A DNA stretch of 64,000 bases from UBA1952 sp965246765 (lineage in GTDB: Bacteria; Bacteroidota; Bacteroidia; Chitinophagales; Chitinophagaceae). Below, in pieces: positions 22,901 through 32,217 of this stretch. The translations under genes and the position numbers were made by a program. The first letter of the stretch is position 1, and each line of letters begins with the position of its first letter. The notes beneath the pieces are model-generated. The model searched no databases, had not been told where the DNA came from, and saw only the letters and a list, made by a program, of their open reading frames with translations. Location of the stretch: positions 310,001 through 374,000 of the forward strand of contig CBDFFJ010000002.1 of the NCBI GenBank assembly GCA_965246765.1, given 5' to 3'.

Positions 22901-25750
22901 TTAGTAAACAACGAGCTTCTGAGTCTCGGTAGCGCCATTGGTAATCACATGCACCAGATACATGCCCTTCACGCGGAGTGCGGTAGCAGGGATCTCAATC
23001 TCAGTAGTAATTGCCTTACGAATTGCGCTTGTGCGATAGACAAGCTTGCCGGTGACGTCTGTAACATTTACCTGAGCCTCGCTGTTATCGCCGCCATTCA
23101 GACGGATGGTAGCAGCACCGTTGGTAGGGTTCGGCATCACAGTCATACCCAGCTTCACGATCACGCCATTCTCAACTCCGAGCGGGTCGGAAGTAATGTG
23201 CAGACGATCCATGTAGAAGTTGTTGCCTGTGCCGAAATCAAGACCGCCGTACTTCAGGTAAGCATTGTCAGTGCCCGGATTGTAGCGGAAACGGAAGTAG
23301 GTAGCATTTGTTCGTGCTTGCAGGGGAACGTCGTATGAATGCTCTTTCCAGCTACCATACCAGCTTGGCTCAAACTCGGTATTCTGATAACCGTTGTTGG
23401 CCAGCTCCGCGTATTTCAGCTTCGTGAGGAACCTCCAGCTTGAGCCGCAGTCTGTAGAGTAAGAGATGAGCAGCGAATCGTTCATGTAAGAAGTCTTCGT
23501 CGTGCGGAATGAGCCGGCGCTCAGGAAGTCCATAAAGCAGTTTCCGGTAAAGTTGGAAAGGTCAAATGCCGGCGTAAAGAAATCAGCATACAGGCCGCGG
23601 GGAGACTGAGCAGCGGTGTTAAGCGCAAGGCCCTGAGTTACGGCTACCTCATCGCGTACATCAAAGTTTTTGAAGCGGATACAAGTCTTATCGTAGAAGC
23701 CCGCCTTGTCGTAAAGCTCCCAGCGATAGTTCGGATTGTCAAAGTAGTTGAAGATCGGATACTGATCAATCTTGGCAGAGCCGGCTGTAAACTCTTCAAA
23801 ATAAGGGGTGGTGCCTACAGGATCCGCAACATACACGAGGTCTTTGCGGGTATAAGTGCTGCTGCCGGGCGTATTGTTGCCGGTAACGGTGAGCGAAGCG
23901 TTCACCCATCCGATTTCGTTAAATGTATTGCCTACGCTTACGGTGTTTGAAGATGTAGCATTGCTTGCGCCCTTATCAAAAGTCCAGGCAGCCACGTCAG
24001 TGGTATCGTTATAGCTCCGGTTTGTAAAGGTGATCGGCGTGGTGCTACCGGCACAGGTAAAGTTGCGGCTTACAGTGAACAGAGCCGTCGGAGTGATGTC
24101 TTTAGGCGCGATGAATGTTTTGGTAACTGTATCCAGAATACCCGTCTTGGCAAGGTTGGCATCGCTGATCAGCTTGTAGCGCAGACCCACATCGCTACGG
24201 ATGGCAGCACGCATGCGGCCTACCTGGCCTTTGGTAAACATCTCGCTGGTACAGCTTGAGTAGTCCATGATATTCTGCGTGTTGGCCGTATCAGGATAGT
24301 CTATGCGGCGCAGCTGATTAATCACGAAGTACAGATCACTACCGGAAATAGGTGTATTAGCACCGGCGCCCGTGTAAAGCTGTCCACCAGGATACTTATT
24401 AATTGTATCAGTAAACACTTTAAATGAATCCGAGCCGGATACCCGGTTAATCCTAAACCTATATGTCGTATTAGGATTCAGAACCACCCCGGAGAAGTTA
24501 TAAGTAATTACCGGCGTCACATTGGTTGTCTGCGTATTAACTGAATTTCCCACAATTAATGCGCCGGCGGCATTTAACAAGGTCATAGTTGTCACTGCAC
24601 CAGTGTTGGCAGTATCAACAAACACTGAAATACTTTGCAGCGGCGTAACAACAGCTTTGGTAGTAAAGCTCTGACCGATGACATTAGTAGCAGAAGAACT
24701 AAACTTAGTCTTTGCACGCATGCTATCAATCCTCAAACGATTAGAAGCAATAATTCCCGTGTCGCCGGTTATAGTATAGAATGTAGTGGAATCATAGTCC
24801 TTAAAGTAGCCTGTAGCGCAAGCGGTATCATAAAGCTTAGAGCAGCCGGTGTAGAAGTGACCATATGTAGGAGGCGTATCATCAACCTCATCATCGCCGC
24901 ATGTTGCTACCGACCCAGGCACATATGGTGGCATTTCTTCAGCACCTTTACCATTGCTGTTCCACACATGATATAGATACATAAAATGTCCAATCTCATG
25001 CGCAACAGTATAGATATTTCCACCAGAAGTAATGCTTGCCTGGTCAGCCCGGCTGATAACGCCCTGAGAATAAGGGTTACTGCCATAATCTGTAGGGAAA
25101 GTAGCATACGCCAGTACTGTACCTCCAACCGTCCCCTTACCAATTACATTAATCAAATACAGATTAAGGTACTGATCGGGAGGCCATTGATCAAACTTAG
25201 CGCTTTCATCACCATAATTTGAGCTATAGGAGTACGCACGCACAATGCCGCGTGTCGGCTTGCCCTGCGGATCTTTGTTCGCCAGATGGAATGTCATATG
25301 CGCGTTGCCGACATATGGCTTGAATGGGTTGATGATGCCGCCAAGCGCCGGATCTGTCTGATTGTAATAGGTATTCAGACGATCCACCATTTTATAGATG
25401 TCATTGTCTGTCAGCGTAGTACTTGAGCTTGTAGCGCCTTCGTAAATAACGTGCACCACCATCGGGATGTGATATTGCGCATTATCTGCCGGCCATGGAG
25501 CAGTATATCCACTGCTGTCAATCGCCGTCTTAGAGGCCGTGCCGGCCATATGCCCCGCGCTCGTGGCGACCTGGCCCTTCATATAGCGCTCAATATCGGC
25601 CTTCAGGCGCGCCTCATCAATCCGGATTTCCGGGTGAAGCGCCACCTGCTGTTTGTGAAACTCATCGGTAGCGCACGTACGCCCGCTTTGGGCAAAAGCA
25701 CCGAAACACAGCGTCAAAGCGCTGAGTGTGAGCATCAATTTTTTGATCAT
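22901..25750 (-). CDS. Secreted M43-type zinc metalloprotease with T9SS sorting domain
   Basis: Predicted extracellular protease. Order: signal peptide (MIKKLMLTLSALTLCFGAFAQ), propeptide-like region, M43/pappalysin-type catalytic domain with zinc motif HEIGHFMYLYH (about residue 260), cysteine and Asp-rich CGDDEVDDTPP, a PKD-like domain (about residues 555-640), a carbohydrate-binding-like or MAM-like beta domain, and a C-terminal type A T9SS domain (MPNPTNG ... GMYLVHV ... QKLVVY). 949 residues. The start at 25750 is fixed by the signal peptide. A -7 box lies 41 bases upstream. Export would use the T9SS to which PorP belongs. Catalytic call is strong; substrate unknown. Confidence 0.93.
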   Translation of the reverse strand: MIKKLMLTLSALTLCFGAFAQSGRTCATDEFHKQQVALHPEIRIDEARLKADIERYMKGQVATSAGHMAGTASKTAIDSSGYTAPWPADNAQYHIPMVVHVIYEGATSSSTTLTDNDIYKMVDRLNTYYNQTDPALGGIINPFKPYVGNAHMTFHLANKDPQGKPTRGIVRAYSYSSNYGDESAKFDQWPPDQYLNLYLINVIGKGTVGGTVLAYATFPTDYGSNPYSQGVISRADQASITSGGNIYTVAHEIGHFMYLYHVWNSNGKGAEEMPPYVPGSVATCGDDEVDDTPPTYGHFYTGCSKLYDTACATGYFKDYDSTTFYTITGDTGIIASNRLRIDSMRAKTKFSSSATNVIGQSFTTKAVVTPLQSISVFVDTANTGAVTTMTLLNAAGALIVGNSVNTQTTNVTPVITYNFSGVVLNPNTTYRFRINRVSGSDSFKVFTDTINKYPGGQLYTGAGANTPISGSDLYFVINQLRRIDYPDTANTQNIMDYSSCTSEMFTKGQVGRMRAAIRSDVGLRYKLISDANLAKTGILDTVTKTFIAPKDITPTALFTVSRNFTCAGSTTPITFTNRSYNDTTDVAAWTFDKGASNATSSNTVSVGNTFNEIGWVNASLTVTGNNTPGSSTYTRKDLVYVADPVGTTPYFEEFTAGSAKIDQYPIFNYFDNPNYRWELYDKAGFYDKTCIRFKNFDVRDEVAVTQGLALNTAAQSPRGLYADFFTPAFDLSNFTGNCFMDFLSAGSFRTTKTSYMNDSLLISYSTDCGSSWRFLTKLKYAELANNGYQNTEFEPSWYGSWKEHSYDVPLQARTNATYFRFRYNPGTDNAYLKYGGLDFGTGNNFYMDRLHITSDPLGVENGVIVKLGMTVMPNPTNGAATIRLNGGDNSEAQVNVTDVTGKLVYRTSAIRKAITTEIEIPATALRVKGMYLVHVITNGATETQKLVVY

Positions 25751-25791
25751 GATGTAATTAGTTAGCTGATTGTTTTCAGATTGTCGGATTT

Positions 25792-25799
25792 CAAAGGTA
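25792..25799 (-). promoter_or_regulatory. -7 box of the M43 protease gene
   Basis: TACCTTTG on the minus strand, 41 bases before the ATG at 25750. No TTTG at the -33 spacing. Confidence 0.5.
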
Positions 25800-25984
25800 A
25801 GCAAGCGGAATTATTATACGAGTGACTTCACCGCAATAAAGTCAGCCTTAGCCGTCATGCCCGTTTCCTTTTTTAAACAGGATGCCGTGCAGGATGGAAT
25901 TGCATAAAATGCTGCAAAAAAATTTCAGCGCATAGTACGCAGGCTTATTGGCAGCATATAGCTTCCGGCAACACCTTTGCGCTA

Positions 25985-27007
25985 ATGAAATCTTTTGCAT
26001 CAGATAACTATGCAGGCGTGCTGCCGGAAGTAATGGTTGCTCTGGCGGCGGCTAATTGCGAACACGAGCGCTCTTATGGCGCGGACGAAATCACGCAACG
26101 CACGATAAAGCTGTTTAAGGACATCTTTGGCGACATAGCGGATGTGCTTTTCGTATTTAACGGCACCGGCGCCAATGTGCTGTCTATTTCTGCTGCTACC
26201 CAATCTTTTCACGCAGTCCTCTGCGCAGATACTTCGCATATATATAATGATGAAGGCAGCGGGCCTGAAACCTTTACCGGCTGCCGCTACTTTCCAATCC
26301 CGACGAATGAGGCCGGAAAGCTGGAAGCAGCAGCGGTAGAAAAGCGCCTCATACGCAAAGGCGACGTCCATTACGCGCAGCCAAAGCTGCTGTCACTTAC
26401 GCAAACCACAGAATACGGAACAGTTTACACGCCTGATGAGATTCGCGCCTTCGCCGCGCTGTGCAAAGCGAACGATATGTACCTGCACGTGGACGGCTCC
26501 CGCTTTTTTAATGCGGCAGCGAGTCTGGAATGCAGCTTCAAAGAAATAAGTTCCGGTTGCGGCGTGGATATTCTTTCGCTGGGCGGCACAAAGCTGGGGA
26601 TGATGTTCGGCGAGGCTGTCGTCGTTTTCAATAAGGACTTAGCGAAGAACATTCGCTTTCAGCAAAAGCAGGTGATGCAGCTGCATTCCAAGACGCGTTT
26701 TATCGCTGCGCAATATGATGCTATTCTGAAAAACGAGTTGTGGCGCAAGGTTGCCACACATGCAAACAGCATGGCAGCGCTGCTGGCTTCAAAGCTGTCG
26801 GAGATTTCACAGGTAAAGATTACGCGGCCCGTGCAGGCAAATGTGGTCTTTGCAGAAATTCCGCTTGCATGGAATGAGCTGCTGATGGAAGCATTTCCAT
26901 TCTACGTCTGGAAGGAAGACCTGAATGAAGTACGACTTATGTGCGGCTGGGATACAACCGAAGCAGAGGTTGAAAGATTTGCCGCGGCTGTCAACAGCCT
27001 GCTTTGA
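25985..27007 (+). CDS. ltaE: Low-specificity L-threonine aldolase
   Basis: PLP enzyme cleaving threonine or allo-threonine to glycine and acetaldehyde. 340 residues. Seen: FASDNYAGVLPEVM at the start, FVFNGTGANVLSI, the HVDGSRFFNAA block with the PLP-binding Asp, and the PLP lysine in LSLGGTKLGMM. A box CACCTTTG ends 5 bases before the ATG, a one-base variant of the -7 consensus, suggesting a leaderless message. No neighbour shares its pathway. Confidence 0.93.
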   Translation: MKSFASDNYAGVLPEVMVALAAANCEHERSYGADEITQRTIKLFKDIFGDIADVLFVFNGTGANVLSISAATQSFHAVLCADTSHIYNDEGSGPETFTGCRYFPIPTNEAGKLEAAAVEKRLIRKGDVHYAQPKLLSLTQTTEYGTVYTPDEIRAFAALCKANDMYLHVDGSRFFNAAASLECSFKEISSGCGVDILSLGGTKLGMMFGEAVVVFNKDLAKNIRFQQKQVMQLHSKTRFIAAQYDAILKNELWRKVATHANSMAALLASKLSEISQVKITRPVQANVVFAEIPLAWNELLMEAFPFYVWKEDLNEVRLMCGWDTTEAEVERFAAAVNSLL

Positions 27008-27031
27008 AACAAAAAAACCACAGCACCCTTT

Positions 27032-27124
27032 CAGCGACTTTTGTCATTCCCGCAGGGAATCTTGCTCGCAGTATCCGAGATTCCCTGCGGGAAACCTGTC
27101 CTGAACTTGATTCAGGATGTCAAA
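27032..27124. repeat. Intergenic palindromic repeat between ltaE and the DUF488 gene
   Basis: Contains CAGCGACTTTTGTCATTCCC, two palindromes around TTCCCGCAGGGAA/TTCCCTGCGGGAA, and CCTGAACTTGATTCAGG. Its first 40 bases nearly match the opposite strand of 16276-16317. Confidence 0.8.
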
Positions 27125-27131
27125 CAAAATC

Positions 27132-27584
27132 ATGAAAGACATCCACACCATCGGCCACTCCACCCGACCTATTCAGGTTTTCATAGACATGCTGCAATCC
27201 TTCAGGATTACCGTTGTAGCCGACATCCGCAGCTTCCCGCGCTCCCGCTGGCAGCCGCAGTACAATCAGAAGGCATTAGCCAACTCACTACTGGAATCAG
27301 GCATTCAATACTTCCACTTCCCGGAGCTTGGCGGCAAAGCGGATGAGCAGCCAAGATTTTCCCAAAAACTGGAAACCGGCGCATTAGACGAAGCCGTTGC
27401 CACGCTCACAAATCTTGCCGAAGAGCAGCCGCTGGCCTACATGTGCGCTGAAGGCGATTGGCGAGCCTGCCACCGCGCCGTACTCTCCACACACCTGCAG
27501 CCGCTCGGCTGGCATGTACAGCACATCATGGATGTCGGCTTGACGCAGCCGCATGATGGGGCGAAGCAGAAAAAGCTATTCTAA
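27132..27584 (+). CDS. DUF488 family protein
   Basis: 150 residues from MKDIHTIGHSTRP, the characteristic DUF488 opening; then DIRSFPRSRWQPQYN, FPELGGK, and a cysteine-containing segment CAEGDWRACHR seen across the family. The function of DUF488 is unproven. The ATG at 27117 is also in frame but falls in the upstream repeat (GATTCAGGATG), so the ATG at 27132 is preferred. Confidence 0.88.
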   Translation: MKDIHTIGHSTRPIQVFIDMLQSFRITVVADIRSFPRSRWQPQYNQKALANSLLESGIQYFHFPELGGKADEQPRFSQKLETGALDEAVATLTNLAEEQPLAYMCAEGDWRACHRAVLSTHLQPLGWHVQHIMDVGLTQPHDGAKQKKLF

Positions 27585-27647
27585 ATGTTGCAGGCCATTA
27601 TATGCGCCTCACTCATTCCTATGCGAGTCAATCATGGCGCTCCTTTC

Positions 27648-27743
27648 CGTCATTGCGAGCGATAGCGAGGCAACCTGCACTTCTACTGTGCCCGCTCGCG
27701 GCATGTGCGGGTTGCTTCGTCGCAAAGCCTCCTCGCAATGACG
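27648..27743. repeat. Palindromic intergenic repeat (TCATTGCGAG type)
   Basis: Left arm 27648-27680 (CGTCATTGCGAGCGATAGCG...) and right arm 27705-27743 (...CGCAAAGCCTCCTCGCAATGACG) are imperfectly complementary. This GTCATTGCGAG palindrome type occurs in many bacteria. It separates the DUF488 gene from the convergent ftcD. Confidence 0.8.
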
Positions 27744-27752
27744 AATGTATGG

Positions 27753-29447
27753 TTACCCACCCGCCTTCCCCTCAATCCCCGGCAGCAAATCTGCCTCCTG
27801 CCGCTGCGCCTCTGCCAACACGCGCTTCGCCTCGCTAATAATCTCCTCCTTCGCAGCAGCATCCTTCAACCCGCTCGCATTCACAATCACGTTCAGATAC
27901 GCGCCATGCACCGCCGTCCGTGCGCAGAGCACGCCCACGCCGATGTCCGTGATAGAGTTCTGATTGCCCTGCTCCGCCATCTCGCGCAGCAGCGCAAAGG
28001 TTTTTGAAGACGCATGCATCGTGCGCAGCGGCACCTCCGCGGCATACTTCGTGGCGGACTGGATAGCTGCGCTGCGGGCCTTCTTTTCAGCATCATTGCC
28101 CTTGGGCAGGTTGAAGCTTTCCATGATGGCGTTGAAGGCCGCCGTGTCCTCATCAATCAGCTTTAGCAGCTCATCCTTGATGTCCTGCCCCTTCACCGCC
28201 CAGCCGGAGAAGTACTCCCAGCGCTCATCCCAGCCGCGCTTGTGCGAAGAAAGGTTGGCCACCATCGTACCCAGCGAAGCCGCCAGCGCACCACAAAGCG
28301 CCGCCACAGAGCCGCCGCCCGGCGCGGGCGATTCGCTCGCCGTCTCATCCGCAAATTCGCGGATGGTCATGCCTTGCAGCTTCTCGCCCTTTCCATCGCG
28401 GAGCAGGTATTCAATCACCTTCTTCTGCGGGTCAAACGGCGCCAGCTCATCCAGCCCCAGCGAGCGGACGGCGATGCGCACCAGCTCAGCTTCCGAAACG
28501 CCCGCGCTGCGCTGCTGCTTTTCTAAGAAATAACGTCCCGCATCCGTCAGACATTTCAGCGGCACCAGTCCCACCAGCTCGCTGCCCGTCACGCGCAGGC
28601 CGCGTTCGTTTGCTGCCCGGCACACTTCGTCAAAAGCGACGTGTACCGGCGTGATGGCGATGTTCGTCAGGTTCATGGAAATCTGCGCGATGCCGTACTC
28701 CTCAATGTACCAGCCGATGGCCTTCACCGCCTTCAGCGTACCGGGAACAGAAACAGAATTACCCGCTTCATCCTTCACAATCTCGCCGGTAATCGGGTCG
28801 CCGGTGCGCTTCACGCGGCCCGCCTCGCGCACGTCAAAAGCCACGCTGTTTGCTCGGCGGGTGGAGGTGGTGTTGAGATTCACGTTGTACGCCACCAGAA
28901 AATCCCGGGCGCCAATCACCGTCGCGCCGCTCTTCGCGTTGAACGCCGCCGCCCCGTAATCCGGTGCCCATTCGGGCAATAAAATCTTGTTCGCAAAACC
29001 CTCATACTCGCCCGCGCGGATGACCGACAGGTTGCTGCGCTCCGGCGATGCCGCGGCAGATTCGTAGAGATAAACCGGGATGCTCAGCTCCTCCGCCACG
29101 CGCTGCGCCAGACCCTTCGCATACGCCACCGTCTCCTCCATCGTGATGCCGGAAATCGGAATCAGCGGGCACACATCCGTAGCGCCCATGCGTGGGTGCT
29201 CGCCTTTGTGCGTGCGCATGTCTATCAGCTCCGCCGCCTTCTGAATACCGCGAAAGGCGCCCTCCATCACCGCCTCCGGCTCGCCCACAAACGTGACCAC
29301 CGTGCGGTGCGTTGCCTTGCCGGGGTCAACATCCAGCAGCTTGACGCCCTCCACCGATTCAATGGCATCGGTGATTTGCTTTATGATAATCGGGTCGCGC
29401 CCTTCGGAGAAATTCGGGACGCATTCAATGATCCGTTGTGTTGCCAT
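27753..29447 (-). CDS. ftcD: Glutamate formimidoyltransferase / formimido-THF cyclodeaminase fusion
   Basis: Last steps of histidine degradation, moving the formimino group from formiminoglutamate to THF and deaminating it to methenyl-THF. 564 residues: N-terminal transferase domain (VPNFSEGRDP, HRTVVTFVGEP, HKGEHPRMGATDVCP with catalytic His), then cyclodeaminase domain from about residue 355 (ETASESPAPGGGSVAALCGALAA). The two-domain fusion matches the animal FTCD layout and many Bacteroidota. The start at 29447 is backed by a -7 box 6 bases upstream. FolD can use the product. No hut genes are in the window. Confidence 0.95.
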   Translation of the reverse strand: MATQRIIECVPNFSEGRDPIIIKQITDAIESVEGVKLLDVDPGKATHRTVVTFVGEPEAVMEGAFRGIQKAAELIDMRTHKGEHPRMGATDVCPLIPISGITMEETVAYAKGLAQRVAEELSIPVYLYESAAASPERSNLSVIRAGEYEGFANKILLPEWAPDYGAAAFNAKSGATVIGARDFLVAYNVNLNTTSTRRANSVAFDVREAGRVKRTGDPITGEIVKDEAGNSVSVPGTLKAVKAIGWYIEEYGIAQISMNLTNIAITPVHVAFDEVCRAANERGLRVTGSELVGLVPLKCLTDAGRYFLEKQQRSAGVSEAELVRIAVRSLGLDELAPFDPQKKVIEYLLRDGKGEKLQGMTIREFADETASESPAPGGGSVAALCGALAASLGTMVANLSSHKRGWDERWEYFSGWAVKGQDIKDELLKLIDEDTAAFNAIMESFNLPKGNDAEKKARSAAIQSATKYAAEVPLRTMHASSKTFALLREMAEQGNQNSITDIGVGVLCARTAVHGAYLNVIVNASGLKDAAAKEEIISEAKRVLAEAQRQEADLLPGIEGKAGG

Positions 29448-29453
29448 AGCCCG

Positions 29454-29461
29454 CAAAAATA
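29454..29461 (-). promoter_or_regulatory. -7 box of ftcD, 6 bases from its ATG
   Basis: TATTTTTG on the minus strand, then CGGGCT and the ATG at 29447. Predicts a leaderless or near-leaderless message. Confidence 0.5.
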
Positions 29462-29598
29462 AGTGGTGCGCCGGGCTGTGCGGGGACGATTATGTAGCCG
29501 GCTGAGGAATGCTATTGGTCTGCTGTTGCGTCGCACGTTTCATCGTTCGCCGGTCTATTTGGCTTTTCGCGTGGGATGTATATTCGTTGTTGGAGATA

Positions 29599-29850
29599 AT
29601 GCCGCTGAACATGTACTATCTGAAAAATAAGAAAGCAGGAATGCAGCTCCTTATGTTAGTAATGGGCGGTGCCTTTTTTGCGATGGGTATTTACTCTGTT
29701 CTAAAAGGTGACCTATTTGAGATTTCTTGGTCAGTTGTCCCTATAAATTGGGGTGGCGGAGGTAGAGGAGAAATTCCTCCTGTATTGTGCCTACTGATGG
29801 GTGCGTTCATCCTGTTCTTTACCATAAAGAACTGGAAGAAAATTTCCTGA
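29599..29850 (+). CDS. Unrecognised small two-helix membrane protein
   Basis: 83 residues from MPLNMYYLKNKKAGMQLL. Two hydrophobic segments (about residues 15-35 and 62-78), the loop between them having a glycine run (WGGGGRGEIPP), and a basic end (KNWKKIS). The gene is visibly more AT-rich than its neighbours, possibly a sign of transfer or a lineage-specific gene. The open frame extends to 29509, but the first 30 codons (MLLVCCCVARFIVRRS) do not look like a good N-terminus; 29614 is another possible start. No family recognised. Confidence 0.5.
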   Translation: MPLNMYYLKNKKAGMQLLMLVMGGAFFAMGIYSVLKGDLFEISWSVVPINWGGGGRGEIPPVLCLLMGAFILFFTIKNWKKIS

Positions 29851-30287
29851 CAAGCCAATCTATCATCTTTTATGTGTCGTGCTCGTGCAACCACACCATC
29901 CGTCATACTGAGCGAAGCGCAATGCAGCCGCTACGAATGCAAGATGGCAGCACGGTGCTAGCCTTGTGCGCAGTCCTGCTCCCTTTCCCCCTTGCGCGTG
30001 GCCCGCGGGCGGCGAAGGGGGACGTGCAGTGGGTAACGAGCGATGGCAGGGGGATGTGGCTCCCATGCCCGCTCCCAGAAACATCCCCCTGCTCGCGCGC
30101 AAAGCTCCCGCACGTCCCCTTCGCTCACGCACAAAGGCCACGCGCAAGGGGGAGAACAGAGGCTCATGTAGCGGCCAGGCGTGCGACGCTCACTTCCATC
30201 TGCCGATGTACGAACATGCTGCGCATGTCCGCAGATGGCCACGCGCGGGTAACGGACATGCGCAGCATGTCCCTACGTGAAAAAAAA
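29851..30287. repeat. Repeat-filled non-coding stretch with nested inverted repeats
   Basis: A 437-base gap with no credible gene. 29986-30153 is a nested inverted repeat: outer arms TCCCCCTTGCGCGTGGCC (29986) and GGCCACGCGCAAGGGGGA (30136), middle arms around GCGAAGGGGGACGTGC / CACGTCCCCTTCGC, and inner arms GGCAGGGGGATGT / ACATCCCCCTGC. A second element at 30214-30270 has perfect 18-base arms (ACATGCTGCGCATGTCCG and its complement) with a 21-base loop. Before them, 29896-29920 holds a GTCATACTGAGCGAAGCG element. Open frames here arise from the palindromes and are not genes. Confidence 0.85.
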
Positions 30288-32078
30288 TTATTTCGTCTTC
30301 TGAATACCCGCCGCCCAGGTCTCCAGCTTTTCCGCGAGAATATTCAGCGGCACGCAGCCACTTCCAAGCACCTCGTCATGAAAGGCCGCGATATTGAACT
30401 TTCGCCTTAAAGCCTGCTCCCACTTCGTGCGCTGCGCGCGGATGGCGAGCTGGCCCGTCTTATAGCTGAGCGCTTGGCCTGGGATGGCCATGTAGCGCTC
30501 AATCTCTGCCGTGGCCGCCTCGCGGGTTGTGGCTTCGTGGGCGGTCATGTAGTCAATGGCCTGCTCACGGGTCATGCCCTTTGCGTGCAGGCCGGCATCT
30601 ACTACCAGGCGGATGGCGCGGTGCATGGCGTCGCTGAGGTGGCCGAAGTATTGGTAGGGATTGCTGAACAGGCCCAGCTCTTTGCCCAGCGATTCGGAAT
30701 ATAGCGCCCAGCCCTCGCCGTAAGCGCCGTACCACAGGAAGCGGCGGAATTTTGGCAGCGCCTTGTTCTCCTGCTGCAAAGAAATCTGGTAATGATGTCC
30801 GGGAATAGCCTCGTGCAGAAAGAGCGTCTCCATGCCAACGGCATTGAACTTCGCCGCATCCAGAATAGGCACGTAAAAAATGCCGGGGCGGCGGCCGTCT
30901 TCGGAAGGCTGGTTGTATTCGGCGGACGCGGATGCGGCGCGGAAGGCTTCCGTTTGGCGGATGGTGAAGGGCGATTTTGGAACCTTGTTGAAGAGGCGTT
31001 TCAGGGCCGGGTCTTCAATCTTCTTAATCGCCCAGAACGAGTCCAGCACCTGTTTTGGTTCTTTGAAAGGAAAGAACTGCTTGTCTTCATTGATGAATTT
31101 GAAGAAGCTTTTCAGGTCGCCTTTGAAACCGGTTTCGTCCTTTACACGTGTCATCTCGGCTTCAATGCGGGCTACTTCCCCTTCGCCAAGATGATAAATG
31201 CTATCGGGTGTGAGCTCGGTGGTTGTCCAGTTCTTGATGAGGTACCGATAATATTCTTTGCCGCCGGGCAGGGCGCCGATGCCGCTGCTTTCGCGGGCCT
31301 TCGCCATGTATTCGCCGGACATGAATTCGTAGAGCTTCCCATAAGGTTTTCTAACAAAAGAATCAATGCCTTGCTGGTATGCAGCGGTTATGCGGCTCCT
31401 ATCCGCTGCAACAAAAGAATCCGGCAACGCCTTTACCGCGCCCCAAAACGGCGTTTGCTCCGCAGGCGCTAACATGGCTTTGAGCTGCGGCAGGATTTTC
31501 ACGACGAGCGCCTTCGGCAATACCCAGCCGGTACGCATGCCTTCACGCATATTGGCTATGGCCGTATCTGTCCACGCGGGGAAAACGGACAGGCGTTTCA
31601 GGAAATCATCATAATTCTTCGGCGTCTTGAAGGGCTGGTTGCCTGCGCCGGAGCCAAGTACCGGCAGCTCCAGCGTGAGGCCCCAGAACTGATTGAATGG
31701 CATCAGGTGGCTGGGATATTTCAAGCCTTCCAGGCCCATATCCAGCTCATACCTGAACAGGCGATAGCTCAGCTTTGCTTCGGCATTCATACCGATGGTA
31801 TCTGCTGTTTCAATCGCAGTCTTGTATTTAGCGAAAAAGCGACGCATACTGTCGCGGTACGACGGCGCAATCATAATCGTCATGCGGTCGTTGTAGCGGT
31901 AGTCACCATGAGAAGTTGCATCCAGCGGGGCGAGCTGCATGGACTCTTCCCAGTATTGAGCGTAGATGCTATCGGCATTGACACCTCTGTTTGCGGCTTT
32001 ATTTTGGGTAGAATTATTACAGGCGGCCAATCCTACAAAAAGCAGAACGGGTACTAGGCGAATAAAATTTTGCTTCAT
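30288..32078 (-). CDS. DUF885 family lipoprotein (predicted metallopeptidase-like)
   Basis: 596 residues. Starts MKQNFIRLVPVLLFVGLAAC, a lipoprotein signal peptide with lipobox LAAC, so the protein is anchored at the outer or inner membrane facing the periplasm. DUF885 features: FNQFWGLTLELP, and the zinc-peptidase-like HEAIPGHHYQ with downstream YGEGWALYSESLG, which supply candidate metal ligands. Family members are annotated as putative peptidases; activity is unproven. The start at 32078 is set by the signal peptide. Downstream of it lies the repeat region. Confidence 0.9.
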   Translation of the reverse strand: MKQNFIRLVPVLLFVGLAACNNSTQNKAANRGVNADSIYAQYWEESMQLAPLDATSHGDYRYNDRMTIMIAPSYRDSMRRFFAKYKTAIETADTIGMNAEAKLSYRLFRYELDMGLEGLKYPSHLMPFNQFWGLTLELPVLGSGAGNQPFKTPKNYDDFLKRLSVFPAWTDTAIANMREGMRTGWVLPKALVVKILPQLKAMLAPAEQTPFWGAVKALPDSFVAADRSRITAAYQQGIDSFVRKPYGKLYEFMSGEYMAKARESSGIGALPGGKEYYRYLIKNWTTTELTPDSIYHLGEGEVARIEAEMTRVKDETGFKGDLKSFFKFINEDKQFFPFKEPKQVLDSFWAIKKIEDPALKRLFNKVPKSPFTIRQTEAFRAASASAEYNQPSEDGRRPGIFYVPILDAAKFNAVGMETLFLHEAIPGHHYQISLQQENKALPKFRRFLWYGAYGEGWALYSESLGKELGLFSNPYQYFGHLSDAMHRAIRLVVDAGLHAKGMTREQAIDYMTAHEATTREAATAEIERYMAIPGQALSYKTGQLAIRAQRTKWEQALRRKFNIAAFHDEVLGSGCVPLNILAEKLETWAAGIQKTK

Positions 32079-32182
32079 AGTCTTGCGGTAAAGAAACAAC
32101 TTCCGCCGCAAGCGTTCTTCACCCGGAAAGCGGGATTAGTTTTTTACAATAAGCCTATGAAAAGCCGTTGGCGCCCGGGGAG

Positions 32183-32190
32183 TAACTTTG
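32183..32190 (+). promoter_or_regulatory. -7 box of the bacilliredoxin gene
   Basis: TAACTTTG, 27 bases before the ATG at 32218; the leader is A-rich with a run of nine A. Confidence 0.5.
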
Positions 32191-32217
32191 GCTTCTTAAT
32201 AAAAAAAAATACACATC

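Noticed and set aside
29787..30410. Open frame of 207 residues across the nested inverted repeats
   Set aside because: Its sequence is Arg/Pro/Ala-rich repeat translation and it runs antisense into the DUF885 gene.
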